From NCBI GenBank assembly GCA_036387475.1, contig DASVTR010000016.1:1-64000 (forward strand): a stretch of 64,000 nt of DNA, read 5' to 3'. The stretch comes from DASVTR01 sp036387475 (GTDB lineage Bacteria > Acidobacteriota > Blastocatellia > Pyrinomonadales > Pyrinomonadaceae). The notes under the pieces are model-generated. The model was not told the DNA's origin. It saw nothing but the letters and a program-made list of their open reading frames with translations, and made no database searches. Made by a program: the position numbers and the translations under genes. Shown piece after piece: positions 9,369-16,913 of this stretch (its first letter is position 1; each line of letters opens with the position of its first letter).

Positions 9369-9776
9369 TTAGCTGCGAGAGAATGGGCGGCGTCGTATGC
9401 GCAAGGCGCTGATGCGCGTAGAGGGAACGAGCGCTCCGGCTTCGGGTGGCGGCAGTGGGTCTGCGAACTGCGCGAACTCATCCGTGTGCGTCTGCAAATA
9501 CTCGAAGAAGCGCTCAAACTCACGCTGCATCGCATCCATCTTCTCGCGCATGTTGAGAATAATTTCCACTCCAGCCAGATTAACTCCCAGATCACGCGTG
9601 AGGCTCAAGATAACTTCGAGCCGTTCCAAATCGCTATCCGTGTAGAGGCGCGTATTGCCCTCGGAACGTGAAGGCTTCAAGAGTCCCTCGCGCTCATAAA
9701 GGCGCAACGTCTGCGGGTGTATCTCGTACTGCTCGGCCACCGCGCTGATCGTGTATGTGCGAGCTTTACGTTTCAT
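9369..9776 (-). CDS. hspR: MerR-family heat-shock repressor HspR
   Basis: 135 residues with an N-terminal MerR-type winged helix (YTISAVAEQYEIHPQTLRLY, then EREGLLKPSRSEGNTRLY) followed by a helical segment. Its position as last gene of dnaK-dnaJ-hspR is the classical arrangement, in which HspR represses the operon with DnaK as corepressor. The C-terminus is proline- and arginine-rich. The ATG is immediately preceded by an AT-rich heptamer repeat, so no Shine-Dalgarno sequence is present. Translation may depend on coupling or on repeat structure. Confidence 0.85.
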   Translation of the reverse strand: MKRKARTYTISAVAEQYEIHPQTLRLYEREGLLKPSRSEGNTRLYTDSDLERLEVILSLTRDLGVNLAGVEIILNMREKMDAMQREFERFFEYLQTHTDEFAQFADPLPPPEAGALVPSTRISALRIRRRPFSRS

Positions 9777-9893
9777 GATTTTGGATTTTAGATTTTGGAT
9801 TTTAGATTAATGTGCTGCTCTCGCCTTAATGCCGGATTTTGAAAAGCTCAACTTTCGTTGCTCGCTTAATCCAAAATCCAAAATCTAAAATCG
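9777..9893. repeat. heptamer-phased inverted repeat filling the dnaJ-hspR gap
   Basis: The left arm (9777-9810) is tandem GATTTTG/GATTTTA units with a strict 7-nt period. The right arm (9866-9893) carries the complementary units. The 55-nt loop includes another GGATTTTG. The element occupies every base between the dnaJ stop and the hspR start codon. Confidence 0.85.
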
Positions 9894-11081
9894 CTACTCC
9901 AGTCCCATCGCCACGCGCGGATTCTCCGTGTTGATCTGCCCGTAGCGGCGCAGCAAATCTTTCGTCTCTTCTGAAATCACTTTCGGCAGCGTGACCTGCA
10001 CTTCGACGAACTGGTCACCGCGCAAGCTTGGGTTGCGCAAACTGGGAGCGCCGCGCTCGCGCAGGCGAAACTTTTGACCGCTTTGCGTGCCGGGCGGAAT
10101 ACGAAGTTGGGCTTTGCCTTCGACGGTCGGCACTTCAATCTTCGCGCCGAGCGCCGCTTCGGGCACGGTCAGCGGCACGGTCACATAGATGTTGTCGCCC
10201 TTGCGCTTGAAATACTTGTGCGCCCCGACGTTCGTGATGATGTAAAGGTCACCCGGAGAAGCGCCGAGGCGTCCGCCCTCTCCCTTGCCTGCGATGCGAA
10301 CACGCGAGCCTGTGTCAACGCCCGCCGGAATCCGCACGTTCTTCAAAGTCTCCGTCTTCGGCATCACGCCCGCGCCCTTGCAGAGCGAGCAGGGCTGGCG
10401 ACGACGCCCCGTGCCCGCGCAGTCAGGACACTCCTGCGTGAACTTCAAACGCCCGCCCGTACGCTGTACCTGCCCGTTCCCTTTGCAGGTCGAACAAACA
10501 ACTACGGGGCCGCCTATGTCGCCCGCGCCGTTGCAACGCGAGCATTGCTCCGAACGGTTGACGGTCAAATTCGTCGTCATCCCCGTGATGGCTTCCTCAA
10601 ACGAGAGAGCCAGCGGCATCTCTATATCCGCGCCGCGAATGGGTTGCGGACGCGGCGGCTCGCGCTCCTGCTTGGCGCTGCTCCCGCCGCCGAAGAGGTC
10701 TGCGAAGATGTCTCGAAAGCTCGTCCCGCCACCACCGCCGCCGCCTGTGCTGCCAGCGCCCGCGCTGTTAACGAAATCTTCAAAACCTTCGTAGCGCCAC
10801 GCGCCGCTCGTGCCAGCGCCTGGCCCAGACGCGCCGCGCGCCGCCGCGTCCGCCAGATTATCCGAATACTGGCCGAAGCGGTCGTAGACCTGACGCTTCT
10901 TTGCATCGGAGAGCACGTCGTGAGCCTCCGTAATCAGCTTGAAGCGTTCCTCCGCAGACTTGTCGCCCGGATTCACGTCCGGGTGATACTTGCGGGCCAG
11001 CCTGCGATAAGCCTTCTTAATCTCTTCCGGCTTCGCGTCGCGCTTGACGCCCAGCACTTGGTAGTAATCCTGTTTAGCCAT
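9894..11081 (-). CDS. dnaJ: chaperone DnaJ
   Basis: 395 residues with all canonical parts: a J domain with HPD at residues 33-35, a Gly/Phe- and Gly-rich linker (about 85-135), four CxxCxGxG zinc-finger repeats (CSRCNGAG, CSTCKGNG, CPDCAGTG, CSLCKGAG) between about 180 and 240, and C-terminal substrate-binding domains. It stimulates DnaK ATPase and delivers unfolded clients. It follows dnaK after a 92-nt gap made almost entirely of a heptamer inverted repeat, and no clear ribosome-binding site remains. The absence of grpE from the cluster is notable. Confidence 0.97.
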   Translation of the reverse strand: MAKQDYYQVLGVKRDAKPEEIKKAYRRLARKYHPDVNPGDKSAEERFKLITEAHDVLSDAKKRQVYDRFGQYSDNLADAAARGASGPGAGTSGAWRYEGFEDFVNSAGAGSTGGGGGGGTSFRDIFADLFGGGSSAKQEREPPRPQPIRGADIEMPLALSFEEAITGMTTNLTVNRSEQCSRCNGAGDIGGPVVVCSTCKGNGQVQRTGGRLKFTQECPDCAGTGRRRQPCSLCKGAGVMPKTETLKNVRIPAGVDTGSRVRIAGKGEGGRLGASPGDLYIITNVGAHKYFKRKGDNIYVTVPLTVPEAALGAKIEVPTVEGKAQLRIPPGTQSGQKFRLRERGAPSLRNPSLRGDQFVEVQVTLPKVISEETKDLLRRYGQINTENPRVAMGLE

Positions 11082-11089
11082 TTGAAAGA

Positions 11090-11173
11090 GGCGACGGGCG
11101 ACAGGGAACAGGTGACAGGGAAAAGCGAGTTCTTTTCCCTGTCACCTGTCACCCGTTACCTGTCACCGTTGCC
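11090..11173. repeat. heptamer-phased inverted repeat between dnaK and dnaJ
   Basis: The left arm (11090-11125) is built of 7-nt units such as GCGACAG, GGAACAG and GTGACAG. The right arm (11132-11173) holds the complementary CTGTCAC-type units, with a 6-nt loop. The stem nearest the loop is perfect (GACAGGGAAAAG with CTTTTCCCTGTC). In the mRNA it would form a strong hairpin between the dnaK and dnaJ cistrons. Confidence 0.85.
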
Positions 11174-13108
11174 TTACTTATTGTCGTCTACGTCCACGTA
11201 CTCGGCATCAATGACGTTGTCGTCGCCAGCGCCTGTCCCTTGAGAGGTCGAGCCGGAGCTTGATGCGCCCGCCGCAGATGCCTGCTCGTCCGTTGCGCCG
11301 CCGCTCGACTGCTGCTTGTAGAGCGCTTCGGCGAGCTTGTGCGAGGCCGACTGCAACGTGTTAAAGGCATTGTTCATGTTATCAACGCCGCCGTCCGTCG
11401 AAGCCTTCTTCGCGTCTGCGATGGCCGTCTCGACTTCGGAGACAACACTCGCATCCAGCTTATCGCGACTGTCGCTGACCGTCTTCTCCATCTGGTAGAC
11501 AAGAGCGTCAAGGCGATTGCGCGCTTCTATCTCATCGCGCTTGCGCTGGTCTTCCGCCGAATGAGATTCGGCGTCGCGCATCATCTTGTCAATCTCTTCT
11601 TTCGAGAGACCGCTTGATGCCGTAATCGTTATCTTCTGCTCGCGGCCAGTGCCCTGATCTTTCGCAGAGACGTTGACGATGCCGTTGGCGTCAATATCAA
11701 ATGTCACTTCGACCTGCGGCATTCCACGCGGTGCGGGCGGAATCCCGACCAGATGAAATTTGCCGAGCGTGCGATTGTCCGACGCCATCGGGCGCTCGCC
11801 CTGTAGGACGTGAACCTCGACAGACGTTTGATTATCCGAAGCCGTCGAGAAGACTTCGCTTTTACGCGTCGGGATAGTCGTGTTGCGCTCAATAAGCTTT
11901 GTGAAGACGCCGCCGAGAGTTTCGATGCCGAGGCTCAAAGGCGTCACGTCCAGAAGCAGGATGTCCGTCTTCTCGCCCGAAAGCACACCGGCCTGCACAG
12001 CCGCGCCGATAGCCACGACCTCATCAGGGTTAACAGACTTGTTCGGCTCTTTACCAAACAAATTCTTAACCATCTCCTGCACCTTCGGGATGCGTGTCGA
12101 GCCGCCGACTAAAACCACCTCGTCAACTTTGCTTGAGTCAACCCCCGCATCCTTAATCGCCTGCTCGACGGGCGATTTCAAACGTTGCAGGATAGGGTCA
12201 ATCAACTGCTCGAAACGCGCGCGGGTCAGCTTCATGACCAGGTGCTTTGGCCCAGACTGGTCGGCGGTGATAAACGGCAGATTAATCTCCGTCTCCATTG
12301 CGCTTGAAAGCTCAATCTTGGCCTTCTCGGCTGCTTCCTTCAGACGCTGCAAAGCCATCTTGTCGTTCGAGAGGTCGATGCCCTGATCTTTCTTGAACTC
12401 TTCTGTAATCCACTCCATCAGGCGCTCGTCAATGTCGTCGCCCCCCAGGTGCGTGTCGCCGTTGGTGGATTTCACTTCGACGACGCCCTCGCCGACTTCG
12501 AGGATGGAGATGTCGAACGTGCCGCCGCCAAAGTCGAAGACGGCGATGGTCTCGTCCTTCTTCTTGTCAAGGCCGTAGGCCAGAGCGGCTGCCGTCGGCT
12601 CGTTGACGATACGCATAACTTCAAGACCGGCGATGCGGCCAGCATCTTTGGTGGCCTGCCGCTGCGCGTCGTTGAAGTAAGCGGGGACGGTAATCACGGC
12701 CTTGTCAATCTTCTGCCCCAGGTAGTCTTCGGCTGACTGCTTCATCTTTTGCAGAATCATCGCCGAAATCTCAGGCGGGCTGTAGTCTTTCCCGCCCGCG
12801 TTGATGCGGACATCGCCGTTTCCCGCGCCCTGAACTTTATAGGGAACCTGTTTAATCTCTTCCGTCACTTCGTTATAGCGACGGCCCATGAAACGCTTAA
12901 TCGAATAGACCGTGTTCTCCGGGTTGGTGACGGCCTGACGTTTGGCAACCTGTCCGACCAGACGATTGCCGTCCTTCGTAAAGGCGACGACGGAAGGCGT
13001 CGTGCGGCCTCCCTCCGAATTGGTGATGACGGTCGGCTCGCCGCCTTCCATCACGGCCACCACAGAGTTGGTCGTGCCTAAATCAATGCCTATAATCTTG
13101 CTGCTCAT
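11174..13108 (-). CDS. dnaK: molecular chaperone DnaK (Hsp70)
   Basis: 644 residues, the normal DnaK length. Signatures are GIDLGTTNSVVAVMEGG at the N-terminus, VFDFGGGTFDISIL near residue 190 and VVLVGGSTRIPKVQ near 330, followed by the substrate-binding domain and lid and the typical acidic tail ending in VIDAEYVDVDDNK. It is the ATP-driven chaperone for nascent and stress-unfolded proteins and the corepressor of HspR. It is first of dnaK-dnaJ-hspR, expressed from a strong promoter about 150 nt upstream with a palindrome in its spacer. Confidence 0.99.
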   Translation of the reverse strand: MSSKIIGIDLGTTNSVVAVMEGGEPTVITNSEGGRTTPSVVAFTKDGNRLVGQVAKRQAVTNPENTVYSIKRFMGRRYNEVTEEIKQVPYKVQGAGNGDVRINAGGKDYSPPEISAMILQKMKQSAEDYLGQKIDKAVITVPAYFNDAQRQATKDAGRIAGLEVMRIVNEPTAAALAYGLDKKKDETIAVFDFGGGTFDISILEVGEGVVEVKSTNGDTHLGGDDIDERLMEWITEEFKKDQGIDLSNDKMALQRLKEAAEKAKIELSSAMETEINLPFITADQSGPKHLVMKLTRARFEQLIDPILQRLKSPVEQAIKDAGVDSSKVDEVVLVGGSTRIPKVQEMVKNLFGKEPNKSVNPDEVVAIGAAVQAGVLSGEKTDILLLDVTPLSLGIETLGGVFTKLIERNTTIPTRKSEVFSTASDNQTSVEVHVLQGERPMASDNRTLGKFHLVGIPPAPRGMPQVEVTFDIDANGIVNVSAKDQGTGREQKITITASSGLSKEEIDKMMRDAESHSAEDQRKRDEIEARNRLDALVYQMEKTVSDSRDKLDASVVSEVETAIADAKKASTDGGVDNMNNAFNTLQSASHKLAEALYKQQSSGGATDEQASAAGASSSGSTSQGTGAGDDNVIDAEYVDVDDNK

Positions 13109-13263
13109 CTCTTATTCTTCTCCAAATCTGCTTGATTGACCGCTACAGCACGGACAATCCGTGGCGGCCTCGCGTCCAAACTGTGCGCCACAAGAGAGCC
13201 ATCCCCGGCATTCTGATAAATCGAGGAAACGGCTTGTTCGGCAGCAGGGTTGAACGCATCGTT

Positions 13264-13292
13264 AATATAATACCTGAGTCAGGTATTGTCAA
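13264..13292 (-). promoter_or_regulatory. dnaK promoter with palindromic operator in the spacer
   Basis: Read on the minus strand: a perfect -35 TTGACA (13287-13292), a 17-nt spacer, and -10 TATATT (13264-13269). The spacer and its edges form a 19-nt palindrome, AATACCTGA-G-TCAGGTATT (13269-13287). A repressor binding here would block RNA polymerase. HspR is the obvious candidate, although the sequence is not a standard HAIR element (CTTGAGT-N7-ACTCAAG). The 5' leader of about 150 nt holds no further obvious element. Confidence 0.8.
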
Positions 13293-13383
13293 CTTTTATT
13301 TGATGCGCAACTCAGCCTCCGGTTGCACCGTTAAACAACTGAAATTGCAATAGGTTGGAGAGAAACGAGAAAGCTCTAACGGC

Positions 13384-13980
13384 TCACGTATCTTCGTTTT
13401 GCCGCTTGTCTTCGCCGAGTAATCGGGAGGCGAAAAAGACGTAATGGATGCCGGAAAAGAGGGCGAAGGCGAAAACGGTCGTGTAAACGGTCGGCAAATA
13501 ACCGCTGATAGAGGGGAATATGGCGGCCAGCAGGATGGCTGCGATAGCCAGAATCTGCACCACAGTATTAGCTTTGCCGAGCCAGGAAGGGCGAAAGCCG
13601 CGAAAGCCCGTCACGATATTGATGGCCGCCGCGCCGACGACGATGAAAACGTCGCGGCTGATGACGGCGGTCGTGACCCAGAAGGGGACAGGGAAATGGC
13701 GCGGGAGCGGCATGGGGCTAATCTGCTTGAGCGAGAGGACGATGAAGGACGTGACCAGCAGTAGCTTGTCCGCGATGGGGTCTAGAATCGCGCCCAGTTG
13801 TGATTTCTGGTTAAAACGGCGTGCAAAGAGTCCGTCGAGGCCGTCCGTGACGCCCGCCAGCAGAAAGACTGCCAACGCCCAGCCGAATTTCTGGTAAAAC
13901 AGAAGCGTTACGAAGACGGGAATCAGCACCATGCGAAACATGGTGAGCAGGTTGGGCAGCGTGATGATGCGAGAAGACAT
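13384..13980 (-). CDS. pgsA: CDP-diacylglycerol-glycerol-3-phosphate 3-phosphatidyltransferase
   Basis: 198 residues with four to five membrane helices and the CDP-alcohol phosphotransferase motif D-G-x2-A-R-x8-G-x3-D-x3-D (starting DGLDGLFARR, ending GAILDPIAD) near residues 46-70. It makes phosphatidylglycerophosphate in the inner membrane, the committed step to phosphatidylglycerol and cardiolipin. It is preceded by a same-strand phosphoesterase gene; the two are separated by a heptamer hairpin. Other members of the family use different alcohols, but the length and the N-terminal LPNLLTMFRM favour PgsA. Confidence 0.88.
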   Translation of the reverse strand: MSSRIITLPNLLTMFRMVLIPVFVTLLFYQKFGWALAVFLLAGVTDGLDGLFARRFNQKSQLGAILDPIADKLLLVTSFIVLSLKQISPMPLPRHFPVPFWVTTAVISRDVFIVVGAAAINIVTGFRGFRPSWLGKANTVVQILAIAAILLAAIFPSISGYLPTVYTTVFAFALFSGIHYVFFASRLLGEDKRQNEDT

Positions 13981-13990
13981 TAAGTAAAGA

Positions 13991-14069
13991 AGTGATGAGT
14001 GATGAGTAATAGGTGATGAGTAAAAGAAGGAGTCGTTAACTCATCACCCATTACTCATCACTCATCACT
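13991..14069. repeat. heptamer-phased inverted repeat (GTGATGA type)
   Basis: The best example of the family. The arms at 13991-14021 and 14039-14069 are 31 nt each and complementary except for one position. Each is tandem 7-nt units of the GTGATGA/GTAATAG type, separated by a 17-nt loop. It lies between the phosphoesterase and pgsA genes, both on the minus strand. Confidence 0.9.
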
Positions 14070-14072
14070 GTT

Positions 14073-14942
14073 TTATCCGCACCGCAATTCGAGAAGCGAG
14101 ACTTCCGGCGGGCAGCCGTAGCGGATGGGGAGAACGCTCGTGCCGAGTCCGCGCGTGACGTAAATTTGTGTTCCGGCGCGGCTGCCTAAGCCTTTAAGGA
14201 GGCGGCGGCGCGGTCTACCGAAAGCGTTGCGCTCGGAGCGCCAGGCGACCTGCCCGCCGTGCGTGTGCCCGCTCAGCACCAGATCAACTCCGGCGCGTGC
14301 AGCGCGACGCAGGATAGTCGGGTTGTGTGCCAGAAGCAGTTTCATCTCATCTGCGCGCGAACCAGAGAGAGCGAGCGGCAAGTTTTCAAGGCCGACCATC
14401 GTATCATCTACGCCTGCGAGCCAGAATGCCGCGCCTGCGTGTTCGAAACGCATCCCTTCGTTAATCAGGACGCGTATGCCTTCGGCGCGGAACAGGTCTG
14501 TGATGAGCGGTGCGTCTGTCCAATGGTCGTGATTGCCGAGGACGGCGTAGACGCCATACTGAGCGCGCAGGCGGCCCATCAACTCTGCGCAGGGCGCGGC
14601 AAAGGAGCGTTCATGCGAGACGTAATCTCCGGTCAAGGCGATGATGTCAGGCGCTAGACGGTTGGCAGTTTCGACGGCGCGCTCAATCTGAGCGCTGCCT
14701 GTGAAGGGGCTGTGGTGTATGTCGGAGAGTTGAACGATGCGCAGGCCGTCGAGGGAGCGCGGCAGGCGGCGTAAGTGTATGGTGTGTTGCTCGACGCTCA
14801 GCCCGTAAGGCTCTGCGAGCGCGGCCCGCGCGACCTGAGACAAGCTCGCCGCAAGCGCACGCAAGGGTCTCGGCGGCGGCAATGCGCTATTGCGGCGCGT
14901 GCTGCTTGTGCGGCGCGCCTTCCATCTACTGTTGGTTGCCAT
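14073..14942 (-). CDS. calcineurin-like metallophosphoesterase
   Basis: 289 residues. The dimetal-site motifs appear in order: D-x-H in LSDIHHSPF, GDYVSHE, GNHDHW, and GHTHGGQ near the C-terminus. This is the YkuE/YaeI-type subfamily of membrane-associated phosphoesterases, some of which act on lipid precursors. The N-terminus here is basic (KARRTSSTRR) with no clear membrane anchor. Immediate proximity to pgsA suggests, but does not prove, a phospholipid- or envelope-related substrate. Confidence 0.85.
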   Translation of the reverse strand: MATNSRWKARRTSSTRRNSALPPPRPLRALAASLSQVARAALAEPYGLSVEQHTIHLRRLPRSLDGLRIVQLSDIHHSPFTGSAQIERAVETANRLAPDIIALTGDYVSHERSFAAPCAELMGRLRAQYGVYAVLGNHDHWTDAPLITDLFRAEGIRVLINEGMRFEHAGAAFWLAGVDDTMVGLENLPLALSGSRADEMKLLLAHNPTILRRAARAGVDLVLSGHTHGGQVAWRSERNAFGRPRRRLLKGLGSRAGTQIYVTRGLGTSVLPIRYGCPPEVSLLELRCG

Positions 14943-15095
14943 GCTTTAAAATTATCTAACTGGCGAGAGGCATCCGGCGCGCTTCGCTTCCTGCCTGAAA
15001 CACGCGCGCGCCTTTAAAAGCCAGCGCATTATAGTGAGGCGCGGGCGCGGGCGCAAGCTTCAAGGCGAAGGAAAGCGCAGCGGCTCAAGGTTTCC

Positions 15096-15124
15096 TTGAC
15101 AATCCCGTGAGGTGTCGTTAAGGT
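15096..15124 (+). promoter_or_regulatory. promoter of the lysine operon
   Basis: TTGACA at 15096-15101, a 17-nt spacer and TAAGGT at 15119-15124 form a good sigma-70-type promoter. It lies about 35-40 nt upstream of the lysine riboswitch and points toward lysC. Confidence 0.65.
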
Positions 15125-15159
15125 TCTCACTTCCTTGCGAGAATGATCTTTTCAGACAT

Positions 15160-15340
15160 TTTGTAGAGGTGCGACTCTCATTAGTAAACCGTTCGGAGAA
15201 CTTGAAGGTTCAAAGATGAACGGTTGAAAGGGACGGGTCGCCGAAACCTGTGCCCGGCGTGCCTTCAACGCTGGCCGGGTTGGTTGCTACGGCTAAATCC
15301 GTGGGACTGTCACCGAACAAAACGGTGGAGAGCTACGACA
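15160..15340 (+). promoter_or_regulatory. lysine riboswitch (L box)
   Basis: Conserved L-box segments appear in the expected order: GTAGAGGTGCGACT (about 15163-15176), ATTAGTA (about 15180), AAAGGGACGGGTCGCCGAAAC (about 15227-15246), GGTTGGTTGCTACGG, GTGGGACTGTCACC (about 15301-15314) and GGAGAGCTAC closing helix P1 (about 15327-15336). The element binds lysine and controls downstream gene expression. It is followed by an intrinsic terminator and then lysC, so transcriptional attenuation by lysine is the likely mode. Confidence 0.92.
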
Positions 15341-15399
15341 CATCTGTCCGCGCCGCGCTCTTAAGACTTGAGCCGAGTCGCGGCGCAAAGGCTTACGGA

Positions 15400-15435
15400 A
15401 GGTCGGTCGTGTCTGCTCACGACCGACCTTTTTGT
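15400..15435 (+). terminator. riboswitch-controlled intrinsic terminator of lysC
   Basis: AGGTCGGTCGTG (15400-15411) pairs perfectly with CACGACCGACCT (15418-15429) around a 6-nt loop, followed by a T run ending TTTTTGTC. It lies between the lysine riboswitch and lysC and should stop transcription when lysine is bound. Confidence 0.9.
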
Positions 15436-15498
15436 CTTTACGAGCGGCGTGCTTTGCCGCGAGCGCGGCAGAATTTTCAGTCAGAGGTCATCGACGTT

Positions 15499-16902
15499 TT
15501 GCCTATCAATCCGACAGTGTTGAAATTCGGCGGCACTTCCGTTGAAGACGCGAGCGCTTTCAGGCGTGCGGCTGAGATTGTGCGTGGGCAAAAGGCAGCG
15601 CAATTGGCTGTCGTCGTCTCTGCGATGAGCCGTGTGACGGACGCGCTGCTCGACGCTGTACGCGCGGCCTGTGCTGGCGAAGCAGGGCGCATGAGTGACG
15701 TGCTCAGCGAACACTTCAAGCGGCACGAGCGCACGGCCCGCGAGTTATTGCCCGTTGCGGAGGCCGCAGCTTTCGTCGCCACTCTCGAACAGGCGCGGCT
15801 CGGCTTAGATTTTTTGTTACAGGAAATCGCCGCGCAATCAACGCTTGCGCCCGCCCTACAGGATGAAGTTGTGGCCTACGGCGAGCGGCTCTCGGCAGAT
15901 TTGCTGGCAGCGGTCTTGCGCGCCGAAGGGGTGGCGGCGCGCTACGTAGACGCGCGCCATTGCATCATCACGGATGAGCAATATGGCTGCGCCGTGCCGC
16001 TCATGGAGGATACAACGCGACAGACACAACTGCTTGCAGGGGCGCTCGTTGAGAATGGCGAAGTGCCGGTCATGGGCGGCTTTATCGCGGCGACGAAGGA
16101 AGGCCGAACTACTACACTGGGGCGCGGCGGCTCGGACTACTCTGCGGCTTTAGTCGGCGCTGCGCTCGGCGCGCGCGAGATTCAAATTTGGACGGACGTT
16201 TCGGGCGTTCTCGCGGCTGACCCGCGCGTCGTCCCCTCTGCGAAAACAATCTCGCGCCTCTCCTATGCAGAGGCGGCTGAGCTTGCCTACTTCGGCGCGA
16301 AGGTGCTGCATCCGAAAACAATCTTGCCGGCAATCGTGCGCGGCATTCCTGTACGCATCTGCAACTCGCGTGCACTGCTTGAGCCGGGCACCAGCATCTA
16401 CTTCGACACGGAGATGTCGCCGCGCACCGTCAAAGCTATCGCGCATAAAATCGGCATACACATCATGCACGTCACTTCAGCCCGTATGCTCGGCGCTTAC
16501 GGTTTTCTGCGTGCTCTCTTCGAGGTCTTTGACCGACACCGCACCGTCGTTGATCTCGTGACGACCTCGGAGGTCAGCGTGTCGCTTTCGTTTGAAGACA
16601 CGAGCGCGCTCGAAGCGATTTGCCGAGACCTCGGCGAGATCGGCGCGGTCAAGGTCGAACACGACCGCGCTCTCATCTGCGTGGTCGGCGAGGGATTGCG
16701 TAACACGCCGGGTGTGGCCGCACGGGTCTTCACGGCTGTGCGCGACATTAACGTCATGCTCATCTCGCAGGGCGCTTCGAGCATCAACCTGACTTTCGTG
16801 GTGGAAGAAGCGGCAGCCGCGCGCGCCGTCCGTCAACTCCATCGAGCCTTCTTCGAACAGGACACGAGCGAGCTATACCGGACGGCGATGTTAGAGAGTT
16901 AA
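15499..16902 (+). CDS. lysC: aspartate kinase, lysine-sensitive type with ACT domains
   Basis: 467 residues. It phosphorylates aspartate, the first step of the lysine/threonine/methionine pathway. The amino-acid kinase domain starts with LKFGGTSVEDASAF and contains GGFIAATKEGRTTTLGRGGSD and WTDVSGVLAADPR. Two ACT-like regulatory domains follow (about residues 310-467). The open frame extends upstream to 15250, but that stretch translates the riboswitch and terminator and cannot be the gene. TTG at 15499 (after AGAGG at 15483-15487) or GTG at 15517 are the plausible starts. First gene of the lysine operon. Confidence 0.95.
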   Translation: MPINPTVLKFGGTSVEDASAFRRAAEIVRGQKAAQLAVVVSAMSRVTDALLDAVRAACAGEAGRMSDVLSEHFKRHERTARELLPVAEAAAFVATLEQARLGLDFLLQEIAAQSTLAPALQDEVVAYGERLSADLLAAVLRAEGVAARYVDARHCIITDEQYGCAVPLMEDTTRQTQLLAGALVENGEVPVMGGFIAATKEGRTTTLGRGGSDYSAALVGAALGAREIQIWTDVSGVLAADPRVVPSAKTISRLSYAEAAELAYFGAKVLHPKTILPAIVRGIPVRICNSRALLEPGTSIYFDTEMSPRTVKAIAHKIGIHIMHVTSARMLGAYGFLRALFEVFDRHRTVVDLVTTSEVSVSLSFEDTSALEAICRDLGEIGAVKVEHDRALICVVGEGLRNTPGVAARVFTAVRDINVMLISQGASSINLTFVVEEAAAARAVRQLHRAFFEQDTSELYRTAMLES

Positions 16903-16913
16903 TCATTGATTGC

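Noticed and set aside
9777..9893. Possible insertion sequence or MITE in the dnaJ-hspR gap
   Set aside because: No target-site duplication, no conserved terminal inverted repeat shared with other loci, and internal 7-nt periodicity instead.
10074..11243. Plus-strand open frame of 389 codons across dnaJ
   Set aside because: Antisense to an unambiguous DnaJ; composition dominated by Arg/Ala/His as in other shadows.
13109..13383. CIRCE element upstream of dnaK
   Set aside because: TTAGCACTC-N9-GAGTGCTAA is absent; regulation by HspR is more consistent with the cluster.
15250..15498. N-terminal extension of LysC
   Set aside because: The stretch is the lysine riboswitch and terminator; LysC homology begins at LKFGGTSV just after 15517.
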